64,000 nucleotides of DNA from positions 130,929,624-130,993,623 of the forward strand of contig OW121851.1 of the NCBI GenBank assembly GCA_933228895.1, read 5' to 3'. A program made the position numbers and the translations under genes. Below, in pieces: positions 46,600 to 57,000 of this stretch. The notes below the pieces were generated by a model. That model was given only the letters and a program-made list of their open reading frames with translations. It was not told the origin of the DNA and made no database searches. Numbering within the stretch: position 1 is the stretch's first letter; every line of letters starts with the position of its first letter. The stretch comes from Platycnemis pennipes. Lineage: Eukaryota; Arthropoda; Insecta; Odonata; Platycnemididae.

Positions 46600-47405
46600 T
46601 GTTCGAAAAATTAGCTACCTTTCCCTTGTTAGATCTCATTTGGAATACGCTGCCAGTATACCCTTACGTGGAGACAGTAAGCCCTTACGAAAAAGGCTTA
46701 AATAATGAAATGGAGCGTGAGCAGCGAAGATCTGCAAGTTTTGTAAAGGGCCAGTATGATAACTATATTAGCGTAACCAATCTGTTTGCAGACACGTAGC
46801 CAGGGGGGGGGGGGGGGCGCTTCTGGTGCTTCAGGTCCCCCCCTCCCCCCCCCCCCCCCCGAAATTTTTCCCAAAAATTTTGTTGTTCTGATTTTAGCAG
46901 TAAACTTTACCAGTGAGAAGAGATAAGTATGGGCACTGTAAAAATAAATACCAAGCACTGAAAATTAAGGGAAGAGATTTGTGACATATCGGTACCGAAT
47001 GGGCAAGGCTGATTAGTTTCAAGTTACGCAAGCAGATTTCTGGTTACGTGCCTGTCTGTTTGATGAACTAAAATGGGAGTTATACCGTTGGTTAAAATTT
47101 ATAGTTAATCTCTTAAATAAATTCCATGATAAGATTTTCTCTGATGACGTTAAAAATATTTTGTGAACTCCAACTACTATTGTAGACTGAACCATAATCA
47201 CAAAATTAGAGAAAATGATTGCCGACAGATATACACGAATAGCTGTAAATTTGCTATTTTTATCTTCTATAAATTGTGAAGTTTAGACTGGAATATTGTT
47301 ACTAATCCTTTTTATGGATGATATGCAGTGCATGTTTGGTGTGAATTCACCCCCCCCTGCCACATACCTTTTGTGGTGACCTGCAGGATATTATGTTGAT
47401 TTAGA
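46600..47405 (+). mobile_element. GTAGAT-tailed LINE 3' end, interrupted by a hAT MITE
   Basis: Plus frames contain LLDLIWNTLPVYPY / RSHLEYAAS, EREQRRSA and YISVTNLFADT-type sequence, resuming after the insertion with FDELKWELYRWL and KFHDKIFSDDVKN. The UTR ends CCTGCCACATACC and TGTGGTGACCTGCAGG, GATATTATGTTGATTTAG. Close relative of the copy at 31,318. Confidence 0.82.
46789..47054. mobile_element. hAT-type MITE, 266 bp, with 8-bp target duplication
   Basis: Ends CAGACACGTAGCCAGG and (inverted) CAGGCACGTAACCAGA. Flanked by TCTGTTTG at 46781-46788 and 47055-47062. A run of 15 G (46803-46817) is followed 20 bp later by two C runs (46837-46860), able to form a G:C hairpin. The interrupted LINE provides the empty-site reference. 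Confidence 0.88.
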
Positions 47406-47577
47406 TTTATTTTTGGCCGACGCAATCAAAGAATGTTTTAAATCCTTGCGTCTTTATGGTCATCCCTTGATTGAATTTGACTTTTGGGAGGAGAATAAGA
47501 GTTCTCAATAAACTCCAGAGCGAAGAAAAAAGAATTTTTATGTTTTAATGGTAGATAATTTGATTTTCCAAATTTAT

Positions 47578-47729
47578 CATCATCATCATCGGTCAGCAAT
47601 CCTAGGATTGGTTTGACGCAGCCCTCCACTCGATTCTTCTATCGGCCAACCTCTTCATATTGACGTGGCTCCTCTCTTTTACATCCTTCACAACTTGTTC
47701 CATATACCTCATACCTGCCTTTTCTATTC
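47578..47729 (-). mobile_element. LINE A-type copy, about 150 bp
   Basis: Flanked by TTCCAAATTTAT (47566-47577) and TTCCAAATATAT (47730-47741), 11 of 12 identical. Only the last roughly 45 codons and the GATGATGAT tail remain. Confidence 0.88.
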
Positions 47730-47831
47730 TTCCAAATATATACTGATCGGAAATGAAGAGTTATATATTTGTCCTCTTGGGGACAGTTAATATAATTGGG
47801 ACGTAATAAGAAAACATATGAATCGAGGGAA

Positions 47832-48080
47832 AAGGTTTGGTATGGTGGGTAGAGTGATGGTCTCCCATTGCGTAGGTCCGGGTTTAAATCAGAGGAGAGA
47901 CAGCGTTTTTCAATTCCAAAGCGGCCCTACATGAGTGCTGCGGGAAGAGCTCTTCAAATCTTGCGCTCTTTCCGTCAGATGGGACGTTAAGTCGTAGTCC
48001 CAACGGCGAATTTCGTCAACAGAAGGCTAATGCCGTCGCCTGGTTTTTCTCCATCCTTCCTGAAAGCGAGTCCTACCCAC
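47832..48080 (+). repeat. tRNA-derived SINE, same family as 20,995
   Basis: TATGGTGGGTAGAGTGATGG (A-box region) and GGTTTAAATCA (degenerate B box, 47881-47891) are followed by a body containing GGGACGTTAAGTCGTAGTCC and TTTTTCTCCATCCTTCC, shared with the SINE at 20,995-21,262. Confidence 0.78.
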
Positions 48081-48782
48081 CTATTAGCTCAAATTAGCTT
48101 TTGTATTTTTGGCCGTCTCCGACTTATAACTTCGACTGCTCATTTTATTCGATACCTATCTTTTTTTTGCTTTTATAGTTTTGTATTGACGAAATGGAGT
48201 TTTGACTTATTTTTCAATTTTAATGATCCATAATAACTCCCTGGGTATTTTATAAAGTTCATTTGTGTGTTGTAAGTCTATCATTTAAAAGTGCCAGATG
48301 TTTTGAGCGGCATGGTCATTTTTAAGCTATAACTCGTTACTTTGGTTTGTGAAACTCATCAGAATGGAGTGTACCAATATAGTAAATGGAGGCATTTCTT
48401 CTATTTTTGGGTTCATTTGGGACATGAGATAGTTGTAATTGGGCAGTTTTTAACCTACTAAAATATTACGAAGCACTCATCCCCATAGATGGTTGAAACA
48501 CAAAATAGAAAATCTCTTGAAAATTTTGAATCCTGCTCACCTGTTTCACAATATTAAAATGATTAGATTTTTGACGAACGGAAGAGTGCATGTTGTTAGC
48601 TGCCATATTACGTAAAATAATTATTTTGATGTGCGTTGGTGAATTCTTCGGGCCTTGAATATGTCTCGATCATCATATGCCAACAATTCTTAGATTGATT
48701 TTAGCTTGAAGGTTTTCTCAGCTTCTTTTATGTATAGCTGTAGCTGTTCCTTTCGGGAAATGCTGCGTGCGGTTCATTTTTT
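48081..48782. other. Intergenic, one LINE A 3' scrap
   Basis: 48,668-48,705 (GATCATCATATGCCAACAAT, then TCTTAGATTGATTTTAG) resembles the end of a LINE A copy. Nothing else recognised. Confidence 0.45.
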
Positions 48783-48831
48783 GACTCAACGTTTCACTCC
48801 TCCTACTGGGAGCGTTATCAATAGACTGAGT
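48783..48831 (-). ncRNA. Degenerate hammerhead-like motif downstream of the Penelope-like ORF
   Basis: On the minus strand: outer helix I ACTCA/TGAGT, core TTGATAA in place of CTGANGA, an extra C, helix II GCTCC/GGAGT, then GAAAC and the small palindrome ACGT. Two core positions are mutated (C3 and G8). Position and architecture match Penelope-type hammerheads. Confidence 0.55.
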
Positions 48832-50495
48832 GTAAATCAACTTCGTCTCATTTTTATGTAGGAGCATCCGAGTCCGTTGCCCCATTGTTGGGACGATTTG
48901 AATTTCGGGCGGAAGACGTTAGCCATTGTGTATTTGAAGGGGCCAGGAAACCTTTCCAAACACGGCTCAGGTTGTAACAATCCTCTCTGTTGAAATTACT
49001 CGGCCTTTTAGCTATTTATATTAATTCTCGTATTAGGCGCGGATAATAATCCTCCGTCATAGTCAAAACTCGTTTTTCTTCGAACATTATTTTATGCCCA
49101 GGGCTCGAGGCATAATGTTCGGCGACCGCTGACTCGTTCCATTTATGAAGCTCCATCGCTCTCTTATGCTCCTTAAGCCTCTGGGAGATGGCTCACTTGG
49201 TCTGTCCCACGTAACTTCTGCGCAGCGGCAGGGGACCTCATATACACCCATGGATTGGAGGGGAGGATGTCTATCCTTCGGCGATGGCCGGATGTTTTTT
49301 GATTTTTTCCACCGTACAGAAGCGAGTTGCTTCTCTGAAGGATTTTTGCGATCCTGTCGGTGGCTCCTGAGATGTACGGGAGTTTCACGAAGGCCAAAGG
49401 CTTCTTCTTATGATCTTCATCATTTGGGTGCCGCTTCCTCTCTTTCATCGCTCTTTTTATGAAGGAGTCACTGTAACCATTTCCTTTCAGAGCCCACTTT
49501 AGATGTTTCATTTCGCTGTTGAGGTGCCCGGCATCACTCACGATCTGGCGCGGTGGGTTAACGTTTTAATTACGCAGGACTTTTGCCGTGGATGGTGATG
49601 GGATGCTGCATTCAAATATCTGTCGGTGTGGGTCTTCTTTCGGTACACTGAATGGCCCAAGCTTCCATCCTTTTTCCTTTTAACCAGGACATCTAGGAAA
49701 GGCAGACAACCTCCTTTTTCAAGTTCTTTTGTAAATTTGATGTCTGGATGGATGTTGTTGAGATGGTCATGGAAAGCCTCAAGTTTTTCTTTTCCATGTG
49801 GCCAGATCACAAAGGTGTCATCTACGTATCTTAGCCAGCATGAAGGTTTATCCTCGCAGGTGTCCAGTGCCTTCTTCTCAAAAAAATGCATATATAAATT
49901 GGCTATGACGGGAGAAAGGGGGTAACCCATTGCTGCTCCACTCTTCTGTCCGTAAATAACCCCGTTATAGAGGAAGTAGTTGTTAAAAAGACAGAAATCA
50001 GCCAATTTTTGGTAGTTATTGGAAGTTCAACCTCTGTAAGATTTTTTAGAATTTACACTGAATCGGGAAGAGGAACTTTTGTAAACAGGGAAACCACATC
50101 GAAGCTGACTATTAGGTCTTTATCAGTCACACGTAGATCTTTCAGAATTTCTATAAAATGCACTGAGTTCTTAATGAAGGAGTCCTTACTTCCAATGAAA
50201 TCTTGAATGCTTCTTGATACACACTGGGCCAATATGTAGGTCGGCGAGCCAATCGTGTTTACAATTGGTCTTAAAGGTGTCCTTCCTTATGTATTTTCGG
50301 CCGACCATATAAACGTGATGCTCTAGATGCGGACGGAAATAATTTCCAATGATCTTCTTTGGGAACATAAGAAGTTTTAATTAATTCCCTTACTTTCCGC
50401 TCAATTTTGGCTGCTGGGTCTTTATTCAGCTTCTCATACGTATCTGCATTCAAGAGGGAGAGAACTTTTTTGTCGTATTCCTCCTTTGTCATAAT
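48783..50495 (-). mobile_element. Penelope-like retroelement, RT plus GIY-YIG nuclease, disabled
   Basis: Minus-strand order: N-terminal TKEEYDKKVLSLLNADTYEK and YGRPKIHKEG (50,480-50,280), then in other frames PTYILAQC, VSFDVVSLFTKVP (motif A), YGQKSGAAMGYPLSPVIANL (motif B, about 49,930), CWLRYVDDTFVIW (catalytic YVDD, about 49,840), GCLPFLDVLVKRK, VYRKKTHTDRYLN and MKHLKWALKGNGYSDSFIK. Next comes the GIY-YIG region RRSYVGQTK (about 49,200), ISQRLKEHKRAMELH, ESAVAEHYASSPGHKI and EDYYPRLIRE, with a short tail to about 48,880. At least three frameshifts or stops make it inactive. A hammerhead-like motif follows at 48,831-48,783, where Penelope-like terminal repeats carry it. Confidence 0.9.
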
Positions 50496-50590
50496 GACCA
50501 TCAATCGTAGCCATAATAAGATTGGTGTCTGTGATAGGGACGGAGTGGAGTAGGTCAAGAAAGTGGTAGGAGTCTTTGATGACACCTTGC
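50496..50590 (-). pseudogene. Fragment of a second Penelope-like RT (motif A region)
   Basis: The minus frame gives DSYHFLDLLHSVPITDTNLI, then MATID, the segment leading into RT motif A. It is out of order relative to the adjoining element, so it belongs to a different copy. Confidence 0.55.
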
Positions 50591-50591
50591 C

Positions 50592-50993
50592 TTGCCACCT
50601 GGCTTTGCCACCTCCCCAGATGTAAGTGCTGCCCGTTTCTTCGTCCCACACGTCCCATCAATCGGTCTTCTACTACGGCGACCTGCACCTCCATCAACAC
50701 TATCTATCGCCTCTCCTGCAATTTTTGTCCATCTTTTTACATTGGCGAGACCACCACCCCATGTCGATCCGTATGAATGGCCATCGTCATTCCACCAAGT
50801 CTCCTCCCTTCCTCAATCCCATTCAGAAGCACACCGCTTCCCACAATCACCCTTTCGACCATTGCTTTGCCCTCAACATAATTGAAGTCCTCCCTAAATC
50901 TGCCGGAAGCATAGAGGTGAGAACCAGAGAATCCGCCCATATAATCGTTTCAAAGGCATGGGAGTATCCAGGCCTCAACCAGCAACACTGAGA
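50592..50993 (+). pseudogene. Penelope-like GIY-YIG nuclease domain, opposite strand
   Basis: Plus frames: TCTSINTIYRLSCNFCPSFY, then IGETTTPCRSV (the GIY-YIG core, with the cysteine-rich lead-in typical of this group) and RMNGHRHSTKS; then HTASHNHPFDHCFALNIIEV and RESAHIIVSKAWEYPGLNQ to a stop at 50,991. Two frame changes. It lies head-to-head with the minus-strand Penelope-like fragments, with only a few bp between. Confidence 0.82.
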
Positions 50994-51961
50994 GTGCCTA
51001 TGGAGCTAAAATGGAACTTTTGCCTCCATGCATAGCGAACGGGTGGATGCTAGAAGTTTCACTGCTTTATCTTAATTTTTAGCTCATCTGAAATCGGAAG
51101 TAAATCTATGACAATAATCAAAGTTTTCTGGTTGACGGTACAAAATCGCTATTGCACCTGTTTTTATGCAGTTTTAGGGTTAAGGTAATGTTTTTGTCTT
51201 TTGGTATATTTCATGCTATTACCGTGATTAATTCTCTTGTGCCAAAATCCTATTATCTGTTGCTCGGAAAGGCGAGACTACATGGATCATCAAAACATCT
51301 CCATGTTATTTCCAAACGTCTTGTGAGGCATCCTGTGAGCTTGAGTGGTCAACATCTTTTTACTTAAAAATGTCAACTACGAATCAAAGCTACCGGCGCT
51401 TAGGTTTAACGATTTCCATTCATTAAATCCACGCGTGGCTGTACATAAAAATAAGACGTTCAGAGAGCTCACCCACGCTATTTCTGCAAATAGCTCGTGT
51501 GTTTGTTTTTTTTTCTCTTGAGAACTTCGAGTGGGAGGCATCAGATGAGAGGAACCGAAAGGAAAAAAAATATATATAGATTTGGAAAATTATGGCTGGA
51601 GCAGTTGTTGAACTTGATGCCGCGGTATTTTGTCCATCGCCCGCCATTGGTGGGGGGGGGGGCTCCTGAGGATTCCCTTGGAATGCGACGCGTAGGAGAC
51701 CCCTAATTATGTCCCATCCGTCCACGCCTGCGAGCTCGTTGGATCGGAACCGTCAGAAGTCACGCGGGAGGCAGTCACGCGTGACCCTTCGCCACTCCCT
51801 GGTCAGCTGCTCTCCGTGGACAGTTGGAGGGGTACCCACCACGCCAACGATCGCGCCCTTTCCATCAACCCCTGAGCACGTTTCCCCACTGGGCTCAGCT
51901 GCTAGCGTCTCTTCGGTGAGGGGTAGTAATGGCGGTTATGCAGGTAAACTCAGAATTCTCT
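50994..51961. other. Intergenic; GC-rich second half
   Basis: 51,000-51,480 is AT-rich with nothing recognised. 51,590-51,950 is CpG-rich with a G run at about 51,650-51,661. No coding match. Confidence 0.4.
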
Positions 51962-52095
51962 CCTCCATACGTCTACGTTATACTCTACGAGCCATCGCAA
52001 GGGTGTGTGGCAGGGGATGAATATCACCAAACATGCACTACTTACGTGCAACTTTGAGTGCAGTGCTACTGCTTCATGGACACATGCTAGATGTA
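51962..52095 (-). repeat. GTAGAT-tailed LINE 3' UTR, subfamily variant
   Basis: Contains CGCAAGGGTGTGTGGCAGGG, ACCAAACATGCACTACTTAC and GAGTGCAGTGCTACTGC. The last part differs from the commoner tails but matches 54,228-54,530, so it provides the uninterrupted reference for the foldback insertion there. Confidence 0.75.
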
Positions 52096-52469
52096 AGGGT
52101 CACGTGCATCTAGGTGGCTAGTAACTACAGGTTAATGAAATGATTACTGGTTAGTAAAACATTTTCCTAGATACACTTATCGACATTTCTCTATTATGCT
52201 TGTGCCAGTAATGCTAAAGCATGCATGATGTTCTACAACTACTCTACCAATTTTTTATCCTATATAACACTTTTCTATTCTGCCTGTTGTGCTCTCTTAT
52301 GGTACGCTAGAAAAATGACATCTCTTTAATCTTGTTTATATGATCAAACCTAGCATAATACGCAGGAGTTCTTAATATATATCTAACGTCTTTCCCCCAA
52401 ATCCTCTGCGCGTTCACAATGTGGTGCACAACAAATCCTGTCTATATAAAGATGCTTCAAACCTCTTGA

Positions 52470-53225
52470 AATGGCTTGGCTGGGGTTCCATGGTTTGCCT
52501 CCAACTAAAAAATTCCACTACTATCTCAAAATCTCTAAATTGCAAACCATTTTGGACAAAAATCTCATAAATTACTGCAAAATCATTAAGTACGCCACCA
52601 ATACCCTAAATATCATCTCTATCGCGTTTTTCGCTGCCATCCGGAAAATTTCCATACTCTACAGACGCAATTCTAAAAATCATTTCCAAAACCAAAAGAA
52701 AAATTTCCATATTCCCTAGCGTAACAAAGCATCTTAAATGCACCAACCTACCTTTCCGATAGCTCACGTCAAAAGCCCCTGTTACCCTAAAAACAAGCAC
52801 TAAAGGAGACGAAAAAAATCTGGCTCTTGAATCGATTCCCTTCCAGCAAGTTCAACTACTCACCTTATAACCCACCACATTCTGGCTGCGGTAGAGCCAC
52901 GACACTGCATCTAAATCTGCTTCCCCAAACACAGATTATTTAAAATCCTTCCCAATAATTATCAAGGTATCCACCTCCCACAGTAAAAAAACTGAGTCAA
53001 AATAACCCATCCTTTAGCATGAAGTAAAATAAAAATCCAGTCATCCTCCTTACACAAAAAAAGCTTTCTCTCTTAATCACCACGTAACTCAACCCCATCT
53101 CATAAAAAATAACCTATATATCATTATCCCCTCAAAAGTATAACTTATAGTCCAACAAACTTCCTACCTCACTCATTATCATCCCAAACAACATCCTACC
53201 TTGACCACCAAGAGCAACAAGCTCG
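52470..53225. other. Strongly G-depleted stretch
   Basis: For about 750 bp G makes up only about 4-8% of plus-strand bases by eye while C is about 25-30%. An 82-codon frame at 52,471-52,719 has no recognisable family. It may be an unrecognised element read on one strand. Confidence 0.45.
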
Positions 53226-53299
53226 GAAATAAGCGGAATCGGATTAAGGCTCACTGTCAAGATTCCGATTCCGAATGGTTATGTGGTTTGAGTGTGTGA

Positions 53300-53395
53300 T
53301 AATGCCTACAGTGTAGTAACTTGTCTTTCACTCCAGATGTGGGAATAATTCACCCCACTTACCCTTTACGTGTCTTGCGGGGTACTATGTAGAGT
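53300..53395 (+). repeat. Diverged GTAGAT-tailed LINE end
   Basis: AATTCACCCCACTTACCC, then GTGTCTTGCGGGGTACTATG and TAGAGTTG, in the order of the LINE terminus. Confidence 0.5.
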
Positions 53396-53504
53396 TGAAT
53401 GAAAATGTGACGTTACGTATTTATCTATGTCTGATTAATTCATACAACAATTCGGACTTGGTGGATTCATTAAGTGGTCTTTTGGGGATATGTGAGAAAG
53501 CTTC

Positions 53505-53735
53505 CAGTAAAAAACATCAGTCCAAACAAATCACCAGATCCCGATAAAATTCCTTCCAGAGTATATAAAATATTAGCATCTGTATTAGCCCCTACCCCCC
53601 TACCTATAAATTATATTCAACAAAACACCAAATAATCAGGTAGTACCCAAGCATTGGAAAGTGGCTAGCACTAAGCCTATTTTTAAAAGTGGTTCTGGGG
53701 AAGAACGTAGTTACCGGTGAGAGAGCTTCATCATA
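53505..53735 (+). pseudogene. LINE RT fingers fragment (CR1/jockey-like)
   Basis: Plus frames read SPNKSPDPDKIPSRVYKILA, then SVLAPTPLP, and after a frame change VVPKHWKVASTKPIFKSGSG. This is the conserved segment 'SPGPDGIP..ILK..A..LAPPL' then 'P..WK.A.V.PIFKKG' before RT motif 2. Probably the 5' part of the GTAGAT-tailed family. Confidence 0.75.
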
Positions 53736-53789
53736 TAGGTCACGGTAGAATATCTGAGAGAAATACGGACTTTTGCTATACATGTATTT

Positions 53790-54170
53790 ATTAATCGATC
53801 ATTAAAATATTATTCATATTTTTCACACGAGTTTTATCCCATCAGGGGACTCTATGCTTATTATAGACGAGGAAAACTCGAGTTAACACATTCGAGGATT
53901 GCGAACTAGCCACGAATATCTTAACGGAGTCATCCGATGAAAAGGGCAATGAATAAATTTCCACAAGGAAAAAATTCCCCTCGACCGGTCATCCCGGCGT
54001 TTCCTCGTGTAGTTTTTCCTTGTGGAAATTTATCTATCAGGTAAACACAATGACTTGGTTGTAATGAGTGATTCACCAAATTTGCCATTTTTGTTTGTAC
54101 CACGTGACTCCTTGGTTACCTATGGAAGATGATCCCAACGATTACTAACACACCCCTCCTGGGATTAATA
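53790..54170. repeat. Foldback-type repeat related to 26.9 and 63.0 kb
   Basis: TTTTTCACACGAGTTTTATC (near 53,820) and TTTGCCATTTTTGTTTGTAC, then GACTCCTTGGTTACC (near 54,080-54,120) match the 63-kb element, the latter inverted. A perfect 21-bp inverted repeat lies at 53953-53973 and 54013-54033. Confidence 0.55.
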
Positions 54171-54227
54171 AAAGTATTATTAAGACTATGAAGGTAATAA
54201 CCATATAGCTGCACGTAACCCTTATGC

Positions 54228-54530
54228 TTAACATATTTCCATGAAGTAGTAGCATTGTAGATGAAATAATGTGAGCTTATAATTTAGCTAAATTGAAAAT
54301 GTCCGAAGACAAGAATATCCAAATGCCAGATTAATTATGGAAAACGATATCTCCGAAACCGGTTTTTCGATTGTCAAGGCAATCGAAAAACCTGTTTCTG
54401 GCATATCGTTTTCTATAATTAATTTGGTATTTGGATATTCTTGTCTTAGTAGCATTGTAGCCCTTAGTTGCATGTAAGTAGTGCATGTTTGGTGATCTTC
54501 ACCCCCTGCCACACACTCTCCCATTACGTA
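54228..54530 (+). repeat. GTAGAT-tailed LINE 3' end hosting a foldback insertion
   Basis: CCATGAAGTAGTAGCATTG and, after the insertion, GTTGCATGTAAGTAGTGCAT, CACCCCCTGCCACACACTC and ACGTAGACGTAG match the reverse complement of 52,095-51,962. Confidence 0.75.
54261..54446. mobile_element. 186-bp foldback insertion with 14-bp target duplication
   Basis: Flanked by identical TAGTAGCATTGTAG at 54247-54260 and 54447-54460. Nearly 70-bp arms (54306-54375 and about 54378-54446) are inverted at about 87% identity around a minimal loop, with 45 unpaired bases at the left. No coding capacity. Confidence 0.82.
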
Positions 54531-54960
54531 GACGTAGGTGAGCGCGCTACCGACCTGGCTACCACGGGCGACAGCATCTCCCGACACACCGGCCTTCCAT
54601 TCGCAGTCTCGCAGCGCGTGCATCCGAAGAGGGCGTTCCCCCCGAGAGGGCGCGCCTGATTTGCGAATGAGAACGTGCCGCCCCTCCCCCTCGCCTTTCT
54701 TGGGTGCATTCACCGGTTTTGCCTTCTCGGGACAAGCAAGCACCGTCCACGGAACGTCATTCTCTCGCCTAGGCTGCTTCCGTCACCTTGCACAAGGCCT
54801 GACTCCCTGAGAACGAGCGACTCGGAAACGGAAAGGGACTCTGGCCGCCCGAGGGACAGAGAATGGGGAGGAGAGTGAGGCGCCGATCGTTACTCACTAC
54901 CACGACAAAAACCGGTGGGAAAATGACGACACCACCCCACGCATTTCCCAATGTGCACAC
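54531..54960. other. GC-rich segment with a SINE-like A-box start
   Basis: On the minus strand GTAGCCAGGTCGGTAGCGCG (54,575-54,540) resembles the SINE head at 28,625, but no B box follows. The rest is GC-rich with long compositional frames (up to 151 codons), ending in a CACACACA run at about 54,960. Confidence 0.4.
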
Positions 54961-55081
54961 TCACACACACACATGTAACGAATGCGAAGAACTTAAGTGA
55001 AAACAGCGAGTGAGATTGTAACGAGCAATTCAAACACAGCTGATTAGCGAACCATTCTCGTTTATACCACGTGATTTCTAT

Positions 55082-55410
55082 ATCTACATAATACCATGTA
55101 AACCACCGTAAAGAAGTGTGGCAGGGAGTGAATTCACACCAAAGATCGCATTAAATTTCATGCATAAAACAGATTAGTAATTATATTCTCGTCTAAACTT
55201 CGCAATTTAAAAAAAAGATAAAAATAGCAGAACTAGCATGCAAAAAAATGCTGTTAGTTGGGTTAGCCAGTAAATCAATTGATACAGGATAATTGATGTT
55301 AATCTGTGGGTTAGCCTTATACCAACATGCAACTACCTCTACTATCCATTGATACAGTTTTATTTATACTATTGGATATATTTGCAGCTATTAACAAGCC
55401 TAAGACTATA
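55082..55410 (-). repeat. GTAGAT-tailed LINE 3' end
   Basis: TATATCTACATAATACCATG, then GTGTGGCAGGGAGTGAATTC, CATGCATAAAACAG and GCATGCAAAAAAATGCTG are collinear with 60,947-61,180 and 32,648-32,925. Confidence 0.8.
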
Positions 55411-56084
55411 CACGTAAGTTACCTATTGGAGTTTATCCATATGGTTTCAAATGCCCCCCCCCCCTCCTGGAAGTCAACAGAGGGGTGTGTGGCAGAGGGC
55501 GACCCAACATTAGTTTTCTTTTGCAACTCAGAATTTACGATATGTAAGTGGAATTGCTTTCTACTTTCACAATTGTTTGGTATGTGGCCACAATTATTCC
55601 TCTTGGAATTCTTACTTGATTTTTGTTCTGTCTGTACCTCAAAATGATGCTTAAGATTAGGTACTGTATTTCAGGTAAAGCTGTTTAGCTTCCTTATTGA
55701 ATGTATTTAACTTAGTAGTAAAACCGATGTAGCCGCTAACATAGGCATTGTGGAGTGACGGTGGTGAATGCCTTGTGTGAAGGCAATTCCTGCCGCGCAC
55801 CGTTGCGGTGATTCGTAGGGAAATATGAAGACACGAATGTAGGAAACTATCTCGAAGGGTGACCGAATTCTTCAGCCACTAGTTCAACCCCAGAGTTAAG
55901 CTATCTATTGTTGCCACCAGCGGAAGGAGCTGTATAGGTATCCTTTTACAACGTCATATTTGAATTCGTTGTATCAGTATTTACATTGTTCTTCTTTCTC
56001 ATTTTAAGTTCCTAATCAAAGAAAGGATGTAGCGTTAATGCGGAAAAAATATAGAGCATTATGAATAGAAAATATTAGTTGAGA
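55411..56084. other. Intergenic, no gene seen
   Basis: 55,460-55,500 has a C run and AGGGGTGTGTGGCAGAGGGC, possibly another LINE-end scrap. Nothing else. Confidence 0.35.
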
Positions 56085-57000
56085 AAGAAAATCATCATCA
56101 GTAGTTGTCAATTGTGGTTAGTGGTAGCTTCCACTCGATTCTCCTACATCTAAATCTACATAATACCCTGCAAGTCACCATAAAGGTGTGTGGCAGGGGG
56201 ATGTTTATGTTTATCTTATCGACCAACCTCTTCATATTTACGCAATGCTTCCCTTTAACATTCCCTATGTATTTATTATTTTCTCAATGCATCCCATACG
56301 AAGCCATCCCATTCTTATTCATCGCTATTCTCCTTACGGCCATCTTCATGAGAGCACCATGTCTCAAGATATGCCCGACTGCCGTTTTCTTTTTAACTCT
56401 TTCTGCTAGTAATCTCAGAACTTATTTACTTATATACTGGTTGATCCACTTTATCTTCATCAGTCTTTTATGACATTCTTTTAGAAATGTTTCCAATCTA
56501 GACTTTTCCGTGGCAGTTATCGTCCTTACCTCACTTCCTTAAAGAAGCATGTTCCAGATGTAAGTTCAAAAGAAGTGTTTTTTGTACTTCTAGGCTTGTT
56601 TCGTGATATTAGTTGGTTTTCGTTGTGGTAGAATGCCCCCTTCAACTGGGTTATTCCACCGGTTACCACCTTTCCTGCTTCTTCCATCCTCGGTTATTCT
56701 GCATCCCTATTAGCCGTACCTATTTCCCTTTTCCTCGTTTTTGGTTTCGTTAGTGTAACATTGGTCTACTATATTTGCCTTGTCTCTGATGACTTTCAGA
56801 ATTATCTCGGCAATGTATGATTTAATGCTTCGGCCTTTCCTTACTTTATTTTTGTCAGTTTTATCATATGTATCGTTGGTTATTCTGTTAATATTATCCT
56901 CGTAGATATGTCCCCTCAATTACTCCCTTTGATTTTATATTTTTCTTTTTTCAATAAGAACGTTAGAATTACGGGGCACTGCACATCCTTGCCTCGTTCC
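56085..57000 (-). mobile_element. Old LINE A-type copy, carrying a LINE-tail insertion
   Basis: Despite about 30% divergence, the order of blocks is that of LINE A: ATCATCATCAGTAGTTGTCA at the end, then ACCAACCTCTTCATATTTAC, CATCTTCATGAGAGCACCAT, CTAGACTTTTCCGTGGCAGT, TTCTTCCATCCTCGGTTATT and, near 56,970, GGGCACTGCACATCCTTGCC (RT motif B region). Frames are destroyed. A GTAGAT-tailed LINE end (56147-56205) interrupts it. Confidence 0.8.
56147..56205 (-). repeat. 59-bp GTAGAT-tailed LINE end inside LINE A copy
   Basis: TACATCTAAATCTACATAAT, ACCCTGCAAGTCACC and GTGTGTGGCAGGGGGATG: an extremely 5'-truncated LINE insertion. Confidence 0.72.

Noticed and set aside
53990..54010. Possible extra hammerhead near GGCGTTTCCTCG
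   Set aside because: GAAAC is present on the minus strand but no CUGANGA box is positioned with it.
54288..54743. 151-codon minus-strand frame
   Set aside because: It spans the foldback insertion, a LINE tail and a GC-rich patch, so it joins unrelated pieces and cannot be one gene.
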